Source: Humibacter albus DSM 18994
Lineage (GTDB): Bacteria; Actinomycetota; Actinomycetes; Actinomycetales; Microbacteriaceae
Direction: 5' to 3'
Assembly: GCF_000421825.1 (NCBI RefSeq)
Contig: NZ_ATXT01000016.1
Span: 62,001-126,000, forward strand
Length of the DNA stretch: 64,000 nucleotides
Shown one piece after another: positions 8,713-17,809 of the stretch. The translations under genes and the position numbers were made by a program. Numbering within the stretch: the first letter of the stretch is position 1; every line of letters starts with the position of its first letter. The notes under the pieces were generated by a model. That model was not told where the DNA came from. It was given only the letters and a program-made list of their open reading frames with translations, and ran no database searches.

Positions 8713-9291
8713 ATGACCGGCACCCTGCACATCACCGGCGACGAGGCGGCCGATGAACTGCTCTCGACCGACCCGCTCGCGCTGCTGATCGGAATGCTCC
8801 TCGACCAGCAGGTCGCGATGGAGACCGCGTTCGCCGGACCTCAGAAGATCCGCGAGCGACTGGGCACGTTGAGCGCCCAGGCCATCGCCGACGCCGACCC
8901 GGATGCCTTCGCGAAGCTCTGTGCCACACCTCCCTCGGTGCACCGCTACCCCGGCTCGATGGCGGCACGCATCCAGGCGGTGTGCCGCGCGATAGTCGAG
9001 GACTGGCACGGCGAGGCATCCGCTATCTGGACGGACGGATCTCCCGACGGAGCACAGGTGTTCAAGCGTCTGAAGGCGCTGCCGGGGTTCGGCGACCAGA
9101 AGGCACGCATCTTCGTCGCACTGCTCGGCAAGCAGTACGGATACGACGGGACCGGGTGGCGCGACGCCGCCGGACCGTACGGGGAGGCAGGGTCGTACCG
9201 CTCGGTCGCCGACATCGTGGACGCGGCTTCCCTCGCGCGCGTTCGCGAAACGAAGAAAGCGGCCAAAGCGGCGGCGAAGACAGCGCGCTGA
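8713..9291 (+). CDS. HhH-GPD-type base-excision DNA repair protein
   Basis: 192 residues. The helix-hairpin-helix/GPD region reads LKALPGFGDQKARIFVALLG near residues 118-137, and an N-terminal GMLLDQQVAMETAF segment resembles the start of this uncharacterised actinobacterial HhH-GPD family. The usual catalytic Lys/Asp arrangement of MutY/Nth enzymes is not obvious and no iron-sulfur cysteines are seen, so glycosylase activity is inferred from the fold only. The C-terminus is Lys/Ala-rich (KKAAKAAAKTAR), suggesting nonspecific DNA contact. I start at the second ATG because AGGA lies 8 nt upstream; the alternative ATG is at 8704. It is read away from the lacI operon. Confidence 0.82.
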   Translation: MTGTLHITGDEAADELLSTDPLALLIGMLLDQQVAMETAFAGPQKIRERLGTLSAQAIADADPDAFAKLCATPPSVHRYPGSMAARIQAVCRAIVEDWHGEASAIWTDGSPDGAQVFKRLKALPGFGDQKARIFVALLGKQYGYDGTGWRDAAGPYGEAGSYRSVADIVDAASLARVRETKKAAKAAAKTAR

Positions 9292-9324
9292 CGCGGGCGG
9301 GGCATCCGTCGTAGGTTCCTTGCC

Positions 9325-10368
9325 ATGGCCTACATTCCCCGCGAAGACCGCTACGACCACATGCACTACCGGCGAACCGGGCGCAGCGGGCTCGACCTGC
9401 CGGCACTGTCGTTCGGCCTCTGGCACAACTTCGGAGACGATCGCCCGATTCAGACGCAACGCGCCATCGTGCACCGCGCGTTCGACCTCGGCATTACGCA
9501 CTTCGATCTGGCGAACAACTACGGCCCGCCCTATGGGTCGGCGGAGATCAACTTCGGACGCATCCTGCGCGAGGACTTGCTCCCCTACCGCGACGAGCTC
9601 GTGCTCTCGACGAAGGCCGGCTGGGACATGTGGCCCGGCCCGTACGGTCAGGGCGGAGGCAGCCGCAAATACGTGCTCGCCAGCCTCGACCAGTCGCTGG
9701 CGCGCATGGGCGTCGACCACGTGGACATCTTCTACTCGCACCGCCCCGATCCATCGACACCGCTCGAAGAGACGATGGCCGCGCTCGACTACGCGGTGCG
9801 CAGCGGTAAGGCCCTTTACGTCGGCATCTCGTCGTACAGCGCGGAGGACGCCCGGCGTGCGGCCGCCATGCTCGCGGACCTCGGAACTCCCCTCCTCATC
9901 CACCAGCCGTCGTACTCCATGCTGAACCGCTGGATCGAGACCGAGGGACTGCTGGATGCCGCCGGCGAACTCGGCTTCGGCGTGATCGGCTTCACCGCGC
10001 TCGCCCAGGGCATGCTGACCGGCAAGTATCTCGACGGCATCCCCGAGGGCTCGCGAGCGGCCGAGGGCTCGTCCCTCTCCATGGATCTGCTGACGGATGC
10101 CGCGCTCGGCCACATCCGCGCGCTCGCCGACATCGCTGCATCGCGCGGCCAGACACTGGCTCAGCTCGCGCTCGCCTGGGCGCTGCGCGACGAGCGGATG
10201 ACCTCTCTCGTGATCGGCGCCAGCAGTCTGGAGCAACTGGAGCAGAACGTCGGTGCGCTCGATCGACTCGACTTCACAGACGAAGAGCTCGCTGCCATCG
10301 ACGGCCACGCGGTGGACTCCGGCGTCGACCTCTGGGCGACGGCGAGGCGCGGCGAACTCGACGCCTGA
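9325..10368 (+). CDS. Aldo/keto reductase, YghZ-like
   Basis: 347 residues, a TIM-barrel NADPH-dependent oxidoreductase. The catalytic tetrad is in place: Asp and Tyr in FDLANNYGPPYG, Lys in LSTKAG, His in FYSHRPD. The GPPYGSAE and WDMWPGPYG segments resemble the E. coli YghZ (L-glyceraldehyde-3-phosphate reductase) branch of the family. It probably detoxifies small aldehydes. It starts 33 bp after the HhH-GPD gene on the same strand and could share its transcript, and it is followed by a strong hairpin at 10517-10552. Confidence 0.92.
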   Translation: MAYIPREDRYDHMHYRRTGRSGLDLPALSFGLWHNFGDDRPIQTQRAIVHRAFDLGITHFDLANNYGPPYGSAEINFGRILREDLLPYRDELVLSTKAGWDMWPGPYGQGGGSRKYVLASLDQSLARMGVDHVDIFYSHRPDPSTPLEETMAALDYAVRSGKALYVGISSYSAEDARRAAAMLADLGTPLLIHQPSYSMLNRWIETEGLLDAAGELGFGVIGFTALAQGMLTGKYLDGIPEGSRAAEGSSLSMDLLTDAALGHIRALADIAASRGQTLAQLALAWALRDERMTSLVIGASSLEQLEQNVGALDRLDFTDEELAAIDGHAVDSGVDLWATARRGELDA

Positions 10369-10516
10369 CAGCGTATGGCGTAATCATAGGTAGCGTCCAG
10401 GCGCGCCGAAGTAATCCTTCAGGGATTGTTCGAAGAATACTCATACTCTCAAAGGGCAGTCGGGGGCATCCCCCCAAAGCGCCCGACCGCAGGTGTGATG
10501 CACCCGACATCGCGCC

Positions 10517-10552
10517 GGATCCCCGGAAGCGCCGTTTCGCGCTCCGGGGATC
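10517..10552 (+). terminator. Strong hairpin between the aldo/keto reductase gene and mdh
   Basis: Arms GGATCCCCGG-A-AGCGC and GCGCTCCGGGGATCC pair over 15 bp with a single bulged A and a 6-nt loop. No U-tract follows. The position between two same-strand genes and directly upstream of the mdh promoter fits a transcription terminator of the hairpin-only kind common in high-GC actinobacteria. Confidence 0.6.
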
Positions 10553-10586
10553 CCTGTCTCGGCCCGGGGCTCCGCGCACGAGTGCC

Positions 10587-11618
<1,032 letters not shown>

Positions 11619-11815
11619 AGACGAGGGCCGCACGAGCCGCCGAGGTGGTTCCCCGGTTCACCATTCAGGCCGGCAGACACGATGCGGCCGGCAATCCTCC
11701 GCCTTCGGCGACCGAGCCCGATCAGCGGGACGCGCAGCCTGAATTATGAACGCGAATGAACGCGAATGAGGGCGGGCGGGCGGGCGGAACGAAGACGAGG
11801 GCGACCGGAACGGGC

Positions 11816-13384
11816 TCAGGCGTCCTTCCGCAGCTGCATCAGCAGCTGCGGGGCGCGCCGGTCGAGCACCTGACCGCCGAGTCGCACGCCGATCGCCAGT
11901 GAGATCGGGCCCAGAACGACGCCGACCAGCAGACAGAGCCAACCCCAGAGCATGTCGCCGGTGACCAGGCTGACGATGAGAAGCACGATCTCGGGTGCCG
12001 CCACGATGGCGAGCACTCCCCAGCTCAGGAACGTCGAGCCGAGCAGCGCCGTGTTCGCGCCGGCCCGCGTCTTGAACGGGTTGTCCCCGGGCGCCGGTGC
12101 GGGGAACACGACCACGGCCGAGGTCACCGAACTCACGCCGAGCCCGCCCAGCAGCAGGGCGAACGAGAGGCCGAGAAGCGCGGGCACGGGCATCCACTCG
12201 CTGTGCAGCGCGGCCATCAGGAACGTGATGACCACGACCGCGGGCAGCCCGAAGACGAGCACGGCGAATGCCCGGCCCCACCGGTCCGCGCGCCCCGGCA
12301 CGCCCTTGGCCACGTGCAGCACGAACGCGGTCGAGTCGAACGAGACGTCGGCGATGAGCGTCACGCCGAGCAGGAACGCGACGATCGGGCCCGCCGCGAA
12401 CACGATCGCCGGCACGTGCGTGAACGTCGTATAGAACCAGAGGAGTAGCGGCATCAGCGGCACGATGACGAGTTGACGCAGGTAGCGCGGGTCGCGGAAC
12501 CAATAGACGAGGCAACGGGCTGCGATGGCACCGGCCGGAGTCCCCGGAAGCAGGCCCAAGGGACCGAGCTTGCCCGAGGCGCGCACACGGGAGGTGGCGT
12601 GCACCGGCGTGACGAGCGACCGGGCGAGACCCCATCGCCACACCACGAACACCACCGCGATCGTGGCCGCGCCGATCAGCGCGCGGAAAACGGCACCGAG
12701 CGGGTCGCCGAGGGCGACCTGCGAGGGGATGGCCCAGATGGCCCCGAGCGGTGTCCACGACATGGCGTCCGCGAGGCTCGGCAGCACGTTGGCGGAATGC
12801 CGCAGCGACGACGCCGTGCCGGCGATGATCGGTCCGAGCAGGATGAGCGGGATGAAGATCAGGATGCCCGCGGCCTCTTTGAACCGTCGTCCCGACGCCA
12901 GCCCCGCAGCCGCCGACGTGACCGCGCGCGAGAGCATCACGCACAGAAGCGCTCCGGCCACGCCACAGACGAGTGCGATCACAGCGACGCCGGGCAACCG
13001 TAGCCAGGACCCGGCGGTGAGGATCGACGCCAGCATCGTGACGGCACCCGGTACGGCTACGACGCCGGAGACGAGCAGACCGACGAGCAGCTTGTTCAGC
13101 GGAATGGGGAAGACCGAGAGGTGGGGTCCGTCGAGCGTCTGCTCGACGGAGAAGAACAGCGGCAGAACGGCCCAGCCCAGCGTGACGAGCGACCCGCCGA
13201 GCACCACGATCGTGCGCGCCAGTTCCGTGGGTGCGAAGTTCAACGCGAACAGGCCGAGCACGATCATCCCGAGCACGAACAGCCCGTACAGGCCGCCCAG
13301 GATGACCGCGACCAGCTGTCCGACGCTGCGCTTGAAACTGTTGCGCAGAACCAGCAGCCGCAGCCTTACGAGTGCCGCAACCAC
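11816..13384 (-). CDS. ABC-2-like transporter permease (about 12 helices)
   Basis: 522 residues, a polytopic membrane protein with hydrophobic helices throughout and short charged loops. It is the membrane partner of the ATPase encoded just upstream, whose 3' end it overlaps by 19 bp. The GTG start is supported by an excellent Shine-Dalgarno (AGGAGGG, 7-8 nt upstream). Large single-chain permeases of this kind occur in actinobacterial ABC exporters; substrate is unknown. The C-terminus (LDRRAPQLLMQLRKDA) is cytoplasmic and basic. It is convergent with mdh. Confidence 0.82.
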   Translation of the reverse strand: MVAALVRLRLLVLRNSFKRSVGQLVAVILGGLYGLFVLGMIVLGLFALNFAPTELARTIVVLGGSLVTLGWAVLPLFFSVEQTLDGPHLSVFPIPLNKLLVGLLVSGVVAVPGAVTMLASILTAGSWLRLPGVAVIALVCGVAGALLCVMLSRAVTSAAAGLASGRRFKEAAGILIFIPLILLGPIIAGTASSLRHSANVLPSLADAMSWTPLGAIWAIPSQVALGDPLGAVFRALIGAATIAVVFVVWRWGLARSLVTPVHATSRVRASGKLGPLGLLPGTPAGAIAARCLVYWFRDPRYLRQLVIVPLMPLLLWFYTTFTHVPAIVFAAGPIVAFLLGVTLIADVSFDSTAFVLHVAKGVPGRADRWGRAFAVLVFGLPAVVVITFLMAALHSEWMPVPALLGLSFALLLGGLGVSSVTSAVVVFPAPAPGDNPFKTRAGANTALLGSTFLSWGVLAIVAAPEIVLLIVSLVTGDMLWGWLCLLVGVVLGPISLAIGVRLGGQVLDRRAPQLLMQLRKDA

Positions 13385-14268
13385 TCCGGGCCCTCCTGCA
13401 CGCGGCGACCGCCGACGAGCTCGACGAAACGGTCTTCGAGGTCGGCTCCCCCGCGCACCTCGTCGACGGTTCCGGATGCCACGACCCGGCCCCCGGTGAT
13501 CACCGCCACGTGATCGCACATGCGCTGCACCAGGTCCATGACGTGCGAGGAGACGATCACCGTTCCCCCGCCGCTCACGAAACCGCCGAGGATGTCGCGG
13601 ATGTTCGCCGCCGACACCGGGTCGACCGACTCGAACGGCTCGTCGAGCACGAGCAGCCGCGGGGCATGCACCATGGCGCCGGCCAGCGCGATCTTCTTCG
13701 TCATGCCCGCCGAGTAGTCGACGACGAGCGTGCCCGCGGCGTCCTGCAGATCGAGCAGCTGCAGAAGATCGCGAGTGCGCGAGATCGCGGTCGGCCGGTC
13801 CATGCCGCTGAGCAGGCCCGAGTAGACGACGAGCTGTTCACCGGTGAGGCGGTCGAACAGCCGCGCGCCGTCGGCGAGCACGCCGATCTGCGCCTTCGCG
13901 GTCAACGGATGCCGCCACACGTCCACTCCATGCACGGTCACGACGCCTGCGTCGGGCGTGAGCAGGCCGGTCGCCATGTTCAGCGTCGTCGTCTTGCCCG
14001 CACCGTTCGGCCCGACCAGACCGTAGAAGCTGCCGACGGGGACGTCGAGACTGATGCCGTCGACGGCGCGCTTCTGCCCGAACGTCTTGACGAGGCCGCG
14101 GAGCGACAGCGCGGCCCGCGGATCGGGTTCGGGCGAGTCGATGCGATGCTGTCCCGCGGCGGCGGGCACCTCCGGCTGCGTGCTGGATGGAGCGGGCGGA
14201 GCCGGCGCGACGCGTGCTGGCGCGACGTCAGCGCCCTCGGACGGAACGGACGGGTTCACGTCGGTCAT
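13366..14268 (-). CDS. ABC transporter ATP-binding protein
   Basis: 300 residues. A proline/alanine-rich N-terminal leader of about 50 residues precedes the ATPase domain. Walker A is GPNGAGKTT, Walker B is LLVLDEP, and the H-loop is in VIVSSHVMD. The signature is YSAGMTKK, a divergent form of LSGGQ found in ABC-2 export ATPases. The start is supported by AAAGGA 6 nt before the ATG. It forms an operon with the permease at 11816-13384. The long disordered leader is unusual; function beyond export is unknown. Confidence 0.92.
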   Translation of the reverse strand: MTDVNPSVPSEGADVAPARVAPAPPAPSSTQPEVPAAAGQHRIDSPEPDPRAALSLRGLVKTFGQKRAVDGISLDVPVGSFYGLVGPNGAGKTTTLNMATGLLTPDAGVVTVHGVDVWRHPLTAKAQIGVLADGARLFDRLTGEQLVVYSGLLSGMDRPTAISRTRDLLQLLDLQDAAGTLVVDYSAGMTKKIALAGAMVHAPRLLVLDEPFESVDPVSAANIRDILGGFVSGGGTVIVSSHVMDLVQRMCDHVAVITGGRVVASGTVDEVRGGADLEDRFVELVGGRRVQEGPEWLRHS

Positions 14269-14357
14269 GACATCCTTTCGGTGGCCGACAGGGTCGGGTT
14301 CACACTCTATGCGCCACCGGCGACGAAGGCATCGTCCGCAAGTATGACCCGGGCGTC

Positions 14358-14705
14358 TCAGTGGCCCATCGAGTGCGCCGCCGCGACGAACCCGACCGCC
14401 CAGCACGCCACGCACAGTGCGAACGCCCCGACCGTGATCGCCCAGCTCAACCGACGGTTCAGCATGCGCACCAATCCCCAGATGAAGCCGGTCACGGCGG
14501 CGACCACGGAGGCCATCCCTGCCGCGAACAGGCACGAGAAGGCCGGGGCGGCACTGCACGAGAGCGGGCCGCAGTCATCGACGTACACGAGACTCACGAG
14601 CGCGAAGAACGCGGCGACCGCGATGAACGCGGCGGTGAGCATCCACACCACGACCGACACCACGATGTCCCACACCGCGAACGGCGGGGGCATGGTGCGG
14701 ATCAT
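14358..14705 (-). CDS. Small membrane protein, unknown function
   Basis: 115 residues with three predicted membrane helices (after WDIVV, around FAAGMASVVAAVTGF, and around LSWAITVGAFALCV). Two cysteines sit in the first external loop (DDCGPLSC), possibly a disulfide, and another follows shortly after. I do not recognise the family. The ATG is preceded by TAGACT and 7 nt, a leaderless-type promoter. Same strand as the ABC pair but 89 bp away, so probably separately transcribed. Confidence 0.6.
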   Translation of the reverse strand: MIRTMPPPFAVWDIVVSVVVWMLTAAFIAVAAFFALVSLVYVDDCGPLSCSAAPAFSCLFAAGMASVVAAVTGFIWGLVRMLNRRLSWAITVGAFALCVACWAVGFVAAAHSMGH

Positions 14706-14891
14706 GGACGGGAGTCTACGAAGCCGGTTCGACACCTTCCTGTGAGCGGCAGGCACGGAACCTGTGTGTGCGCCCACGGGCTGACGCAGGAGCTGCGTGG
14801 ACCGGCCCGATGCACGAGCTGCGCGGGCGAGGCTCACGCGCGAACGGTCGCGCCGAGCGCACCGGAGCGCAGCACGACGTTCGCCTCCGCG

Positions 14892-17009
14892 CTACTTGCC
14901 CTGCTTCTTGCGCAACGTCTTCTCGTCGATCGGCGCGTCGCCGGAGGCTCGCAGCTGCCGGTAGTACTCGCGTGCTTCGTTCTGCCGCTCGGCCTCGATG
15001 CCGGTCGCGATCGTCGAGCGCAGATGCTCCTGTTCGTAACCGAAGGCATCCACGAGGCTCTGCGCGTGCGGACGCAACCGCGCGACGAGCCGGTCGATGT
15101 AGGCCGAGACGGCCTGCGCGCGCTGCGGCGACAGGCGGCCGTGGATGATGTGCCACGCGACGTGCTTCTCGATCAGTCCGAGCCCGAACAGGTCACGAAC
15201 CCAGGTGAGCACCTGCTTGGTTCCTGCATCGTGGATGCCGTCCAGCGCTTCGGTGAACGCCTCCCACTGCAGGAGCTCGCCGTGCGCCCGGGCCGCCTCG
15301 ATCAGCTCGTTCTGCTGCGAGTTGAAGAGCTCGGCCGCCTTCTCTTTGGAGAGCTTGTTCGCGTTGCGGAGGCGGGTGGCGACCTCGGAGATCATGGTCT
15401 CGACCCGGTCGGTGAGCAGCTCGCGCTGCGTCTGCGGATCGCGCAACTGGCCGACGGAACGGGCTGTGGAACCGAAATCGGCGACGGTCTGCGCGAGACG
15501 GCGCAGACCGCTGCCGTGGTAGGCGCGATCGGCGGCCTGGGCGACGACGTAGCGGGCAAGGGCACCGGCATCCGCCTTGGCGAACTTCTTCGAGTAGTCC
15601 GTGAGCAGTCGCTTCGCGACCAGCTGCAGCAGCACGTTGTTGTCGCCCTCGAACGTGACGTAGACGTCGAGGTCGGCACGCAGGCTGACCAGCCGGTTCT
15701 CGGTGATGAACCCGGCACCGCCGCACGCCTCTCGCGCCTCCTGCAGGGTGTCGAGCGCGTGCCAGGTCGACAGCGGCTTGAGCGCGGCGGCGAGCGTCTC
15801 GAGATCCTGGCGGTCTTCGTCGGAGTCTCCGGCGCCGCTGAACACCTCGTCGAACTTGCGCAGCAACTGGTCGTGGGCGAACACCTGGGCATAGGTCGTC
15901 GCCAGCCGGGGAATCAGCCGGCGCTGGTGCCGCTGATAGTCGAGCAGCACCTCTTCGTCGGTGTCGCTGGCAGCCGTGAACTGGCGGCGCTGATTGCCGT
16001 ATGTGATCGCGATGGTCAGCGCGAGCTCCGCACCGATCGTCGCGGCGCCGTCGAGAGACACTCTGCCCTGCACCAGAGTGCCGAGCATGGTGAAGAAGCG
16101 TCGACCCGGGCTGGCGATCGGGCTCGAATAAGTGCCGTCCGCGGCGACGTCGCCGTAGCGGTTCAAGAGGTTCTCGCGCGGGATGCGCACGTGGTCGAAG
16201 TGCAGCCGACCGTTGTCGATGCCGTTCAGACCGCCCTTGAGTCCGTCGTCGATGCCGCCGACGCCGGGGAGGAACTCGCCCGTCGCGGCATCCCTGATCG
16301 GCACGTAGAAGCAGTGCACGCCGTGGTTCACACCGTTCGTGATCAGCTGCGCGAACAGCGTGCACGCGATGCCGTCCTTGCCCGCGTTGCCCAGGAACTC
16401 CTTCCACGCCGCGCGGAACGGCGTGTTGATCACGAACTCCTGCGTCTGCGGGTCGTAGGTGGCGGTCGTGGCGATGGACGCGACATCCGAGCCGTGGCCG
16501 ATCTCGGTCATCGCGAACGCGCCGGGCACCTCGAGGCTCATGATGCCGGGCAGGTACTTCTCGTGGTGGCGCTGCGTGCCGAGGTGCAGCACCGCCGCGC
16601 CGAATAGTCCCCACTGCACGCCGCTCTTGATCTGCAGCGACGGGTCGGCCGTGACGAGTTCCTCGAAGCTGGCGATGTTGCCACCGTGGTCGTTTCCACC
16701 GCCGAGGGCCTCCGGGAATGCGCGGTGCACCTGGCCGTTCTGCACGAGCAGCCTCAGCTGTCCGAGCACGCGAGTCCGGTGCTCCTCGAGGCTGAGGCCC
16801 TCGATGCGCTGCAGGGCAGGATCCTTGACGAGCTCCCTCGACGCGAGACGGATGTCTGCCCACGTCCCCAGCAGCGTGCGGCCGAGCAGAGCGACATCCA
16901 CGGCCGCGGGCGGGGCATCCACGTCGATGGGCCCGGTCTGGGCGATGTACTGCGAGCGATCGGAGCGCGTCGTGCGCTCGCTTCCTGACTTCGAAGCGGT
17001 GTCCACCAT
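14892..17009 (-). CDS. Acyl-CoA oxidase (acyl-CoA dehydrogenase superfamily)
   Basis: 705 residues, much longer than the roughly 390 of ordinary acyl-CoA dehydrogenases and matching the acyl-CoA oxidase architecture. FAD/substrate motifs include FAMTEIGHGSDV, the AACGGAGF-like segment EACGGAGFITENR, and FEGDNNVLLQLVAKRLL, which is characteristic of the oxidase branch. A second alpha-helical domain fills the C-terminus. The expected reaction is acyl-CoA to trans-2-enoyl-CoA with electron transfer to oxygen, making peroxide, in fatty-acid beta-oxidation. The start is supported by AGAAGG before the ATG. It appears monocistronic. Upstream lies the relaxase remnant. Confidence 0.9.
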   Translation of the reverse strand: MVDTASKSGSERTTRSDRSQYIAQTGPIDVDAPPAAVDVALLGRTLLGTWADIRLASRELVKDPALQRIEGLSLEEHRTRVLGQLRLLVQNGQVHRAFPEALGGGNDHGGNIASFEELVTADPSLQIKSGVQWGLFGAAVLHLGTQRHHEKYLPGIMSLEVPGAFAMTEIGHGSDVASIATTATYDPQTQEFVINTPFRAAWKEFLGNAGKDGIACTLFAQLITNGVNHGVHCFYVPIRDAATGEFLPGVGGIDDGLKGGLNGIDNGRLHFDHVRIPRENLLNRYGDVAADGTYSSPIASPGRRFFTMLGTLVQGRVSLDGAATIGAELALTIAITYGNQRRQFTAASDTDEEVLLDYQRHQRRLIPRLATTYAQVFAHDQLLRKFDEVFSGAGDSDEDRQDLETLAAALKPLSTWHALDTLQEAREACGGAGFITENRLVSLRADLDVYVTFEGDNNVLLQLVAKRLLTDYSKKFAKADAGALARYVVAQAADRAYHGSGLRRLAQTVADFGSTARSVGQLRDPQTQRELLTDRVETMISEVATRLRNANKLSKEKAAELFNSQQNELIEAARAHGELLQWEAFTEALDGIHDAGTKQVLTWVRDLFGLGLIEKHVAWHIIHGRLSPQRAQAVSAYIDRLVARLRPHAQSLVDAFGYEQEHLRSTIATGIEAERQNEAREYYRQLRASGDAPIDEKTLRKKQGK

Positions 17010-17107
17010 CGAAAGGCCTTCTTTACATCGATTCAGCGAAAGTCGTCGGTGACGCTCGCACGGCGAGCGAGTCACGGCATGCGATGCCCGGCAACGGGCA
17101 TCCATTC

Positions 17108-17640
17108 TCACGCTAGGTGGGCAGTCTGAGAGCGCACAGTTCGCGGTGCGGATGCGACAAACCGGTTTCGCACGCCCGCGCGGCCCCCTGTGGAATTGCG
17201 CAACGCAACCATCTCCGCACCCGCCGCATGGTGCGCGTCCGCGATGAGCGCCTGCGTGTCCGCGTCGGCGACCGCCCAGCGCACGCTCGCCGACTTCGGG
17301 ATCGAGAAGGGGTAGTCGTAGCCCGCAACCGCCCGGCGCGTCCCATGTGCCTGCTCCTCGGCGTCGATCGCGGCGACCGCCTCCGCGCGCCCGGGAGGCC
17401 CGAACTCGGGGTCGAACGCCGCGACACGCTCCCCGATCCGCTCCGCGACGGTCTTGTAGGCCGGATACGCCAGCCCCAGCGAGACGCCCGTGATTGGATG
17501 CCGGCCAATGCCGAGGAGGAGTTCGAGCTAGGACTCGGAGACCTGATCACCATCTGCGATCAGCCCATCCAGTGAGGCGACGCCAGAGCCGAGCCATCGC
17601 CCTGGCCGATAGAATCCGAAACAGGTTCCCAGTGGGACTA
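17108..17640 (-). pseudogene. MobF/TrwC-type relaxase fragment with internal stop
   Basis: Reading the minus strand without requiring a start codon gives a recognisable conjugative relaxase segment: RPGRWLGSGVASLDGLI, then DGDQVSES, a TAG (17530-17528) where related relaxases carry a sense codon (Gln is my guess), LELLLGIGRHPITG, LGLAYPAYKTVAERI, and the conserved core RAVAGYDYPFSIPKSAS followed by ADADTQALIADAHHAA. After VALRN the similarity ends. The N-terminal catalytic tyrosines and the helicase domain are missing, so it is dead. Family identity is from recalled MobF sequence patterns and is strong in the core. It marks a former mobilisable or conjugative element next to the reverse transcriptase. 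Confidence 0.78.
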
Positions 17641-17752
17641 GGCATCGATCCGATTTGGAGCAGATCACGGTTGATCACCGCCTGCGCCACTGGGGCCGCC
17701 TTCGCAAGTTGGTTGCCCGCGTGAAGCACATTTTGCCAGGACTCGAAGCCGC

Positions 17753-17785
17753 TGCTGGGGTTGAGCAACACGCTCAACCCCAGCA
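17753..17785 (+). ncRNA. Perfect 14-bp hairpin upstream of the reverse transcriptase
   Basis: TGCTGGGGTTGAGC and GCTCAACCCCAGCA form an uninterrupted 14-bp stem around the 5-nt loop AACAC, ending 24 nt before the RT start codon and 16 nt before its AGGGGA Shine-Dalgarno. Stand-alone RTs often have a structured RNA in this position, as template, primer or regulator, so I flag it as a candidate RNA element. It could equally be a terminator shielding the gene from upstream transcription. Confidence 0.4.
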
Positions 17786-17809
17786 CTTCTCAATGACAGG
17801 GGACCGCTT

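Noticed and set aside
17494-17575. Plus-strand peptide ending EEEFELGLGDLI, resembling the C-terminus of a TetR regulator
   Set aside because: The opposite strand in the same place encodes a much longer and better relaxase match, so the TetR-like tail is most likely coincidence.
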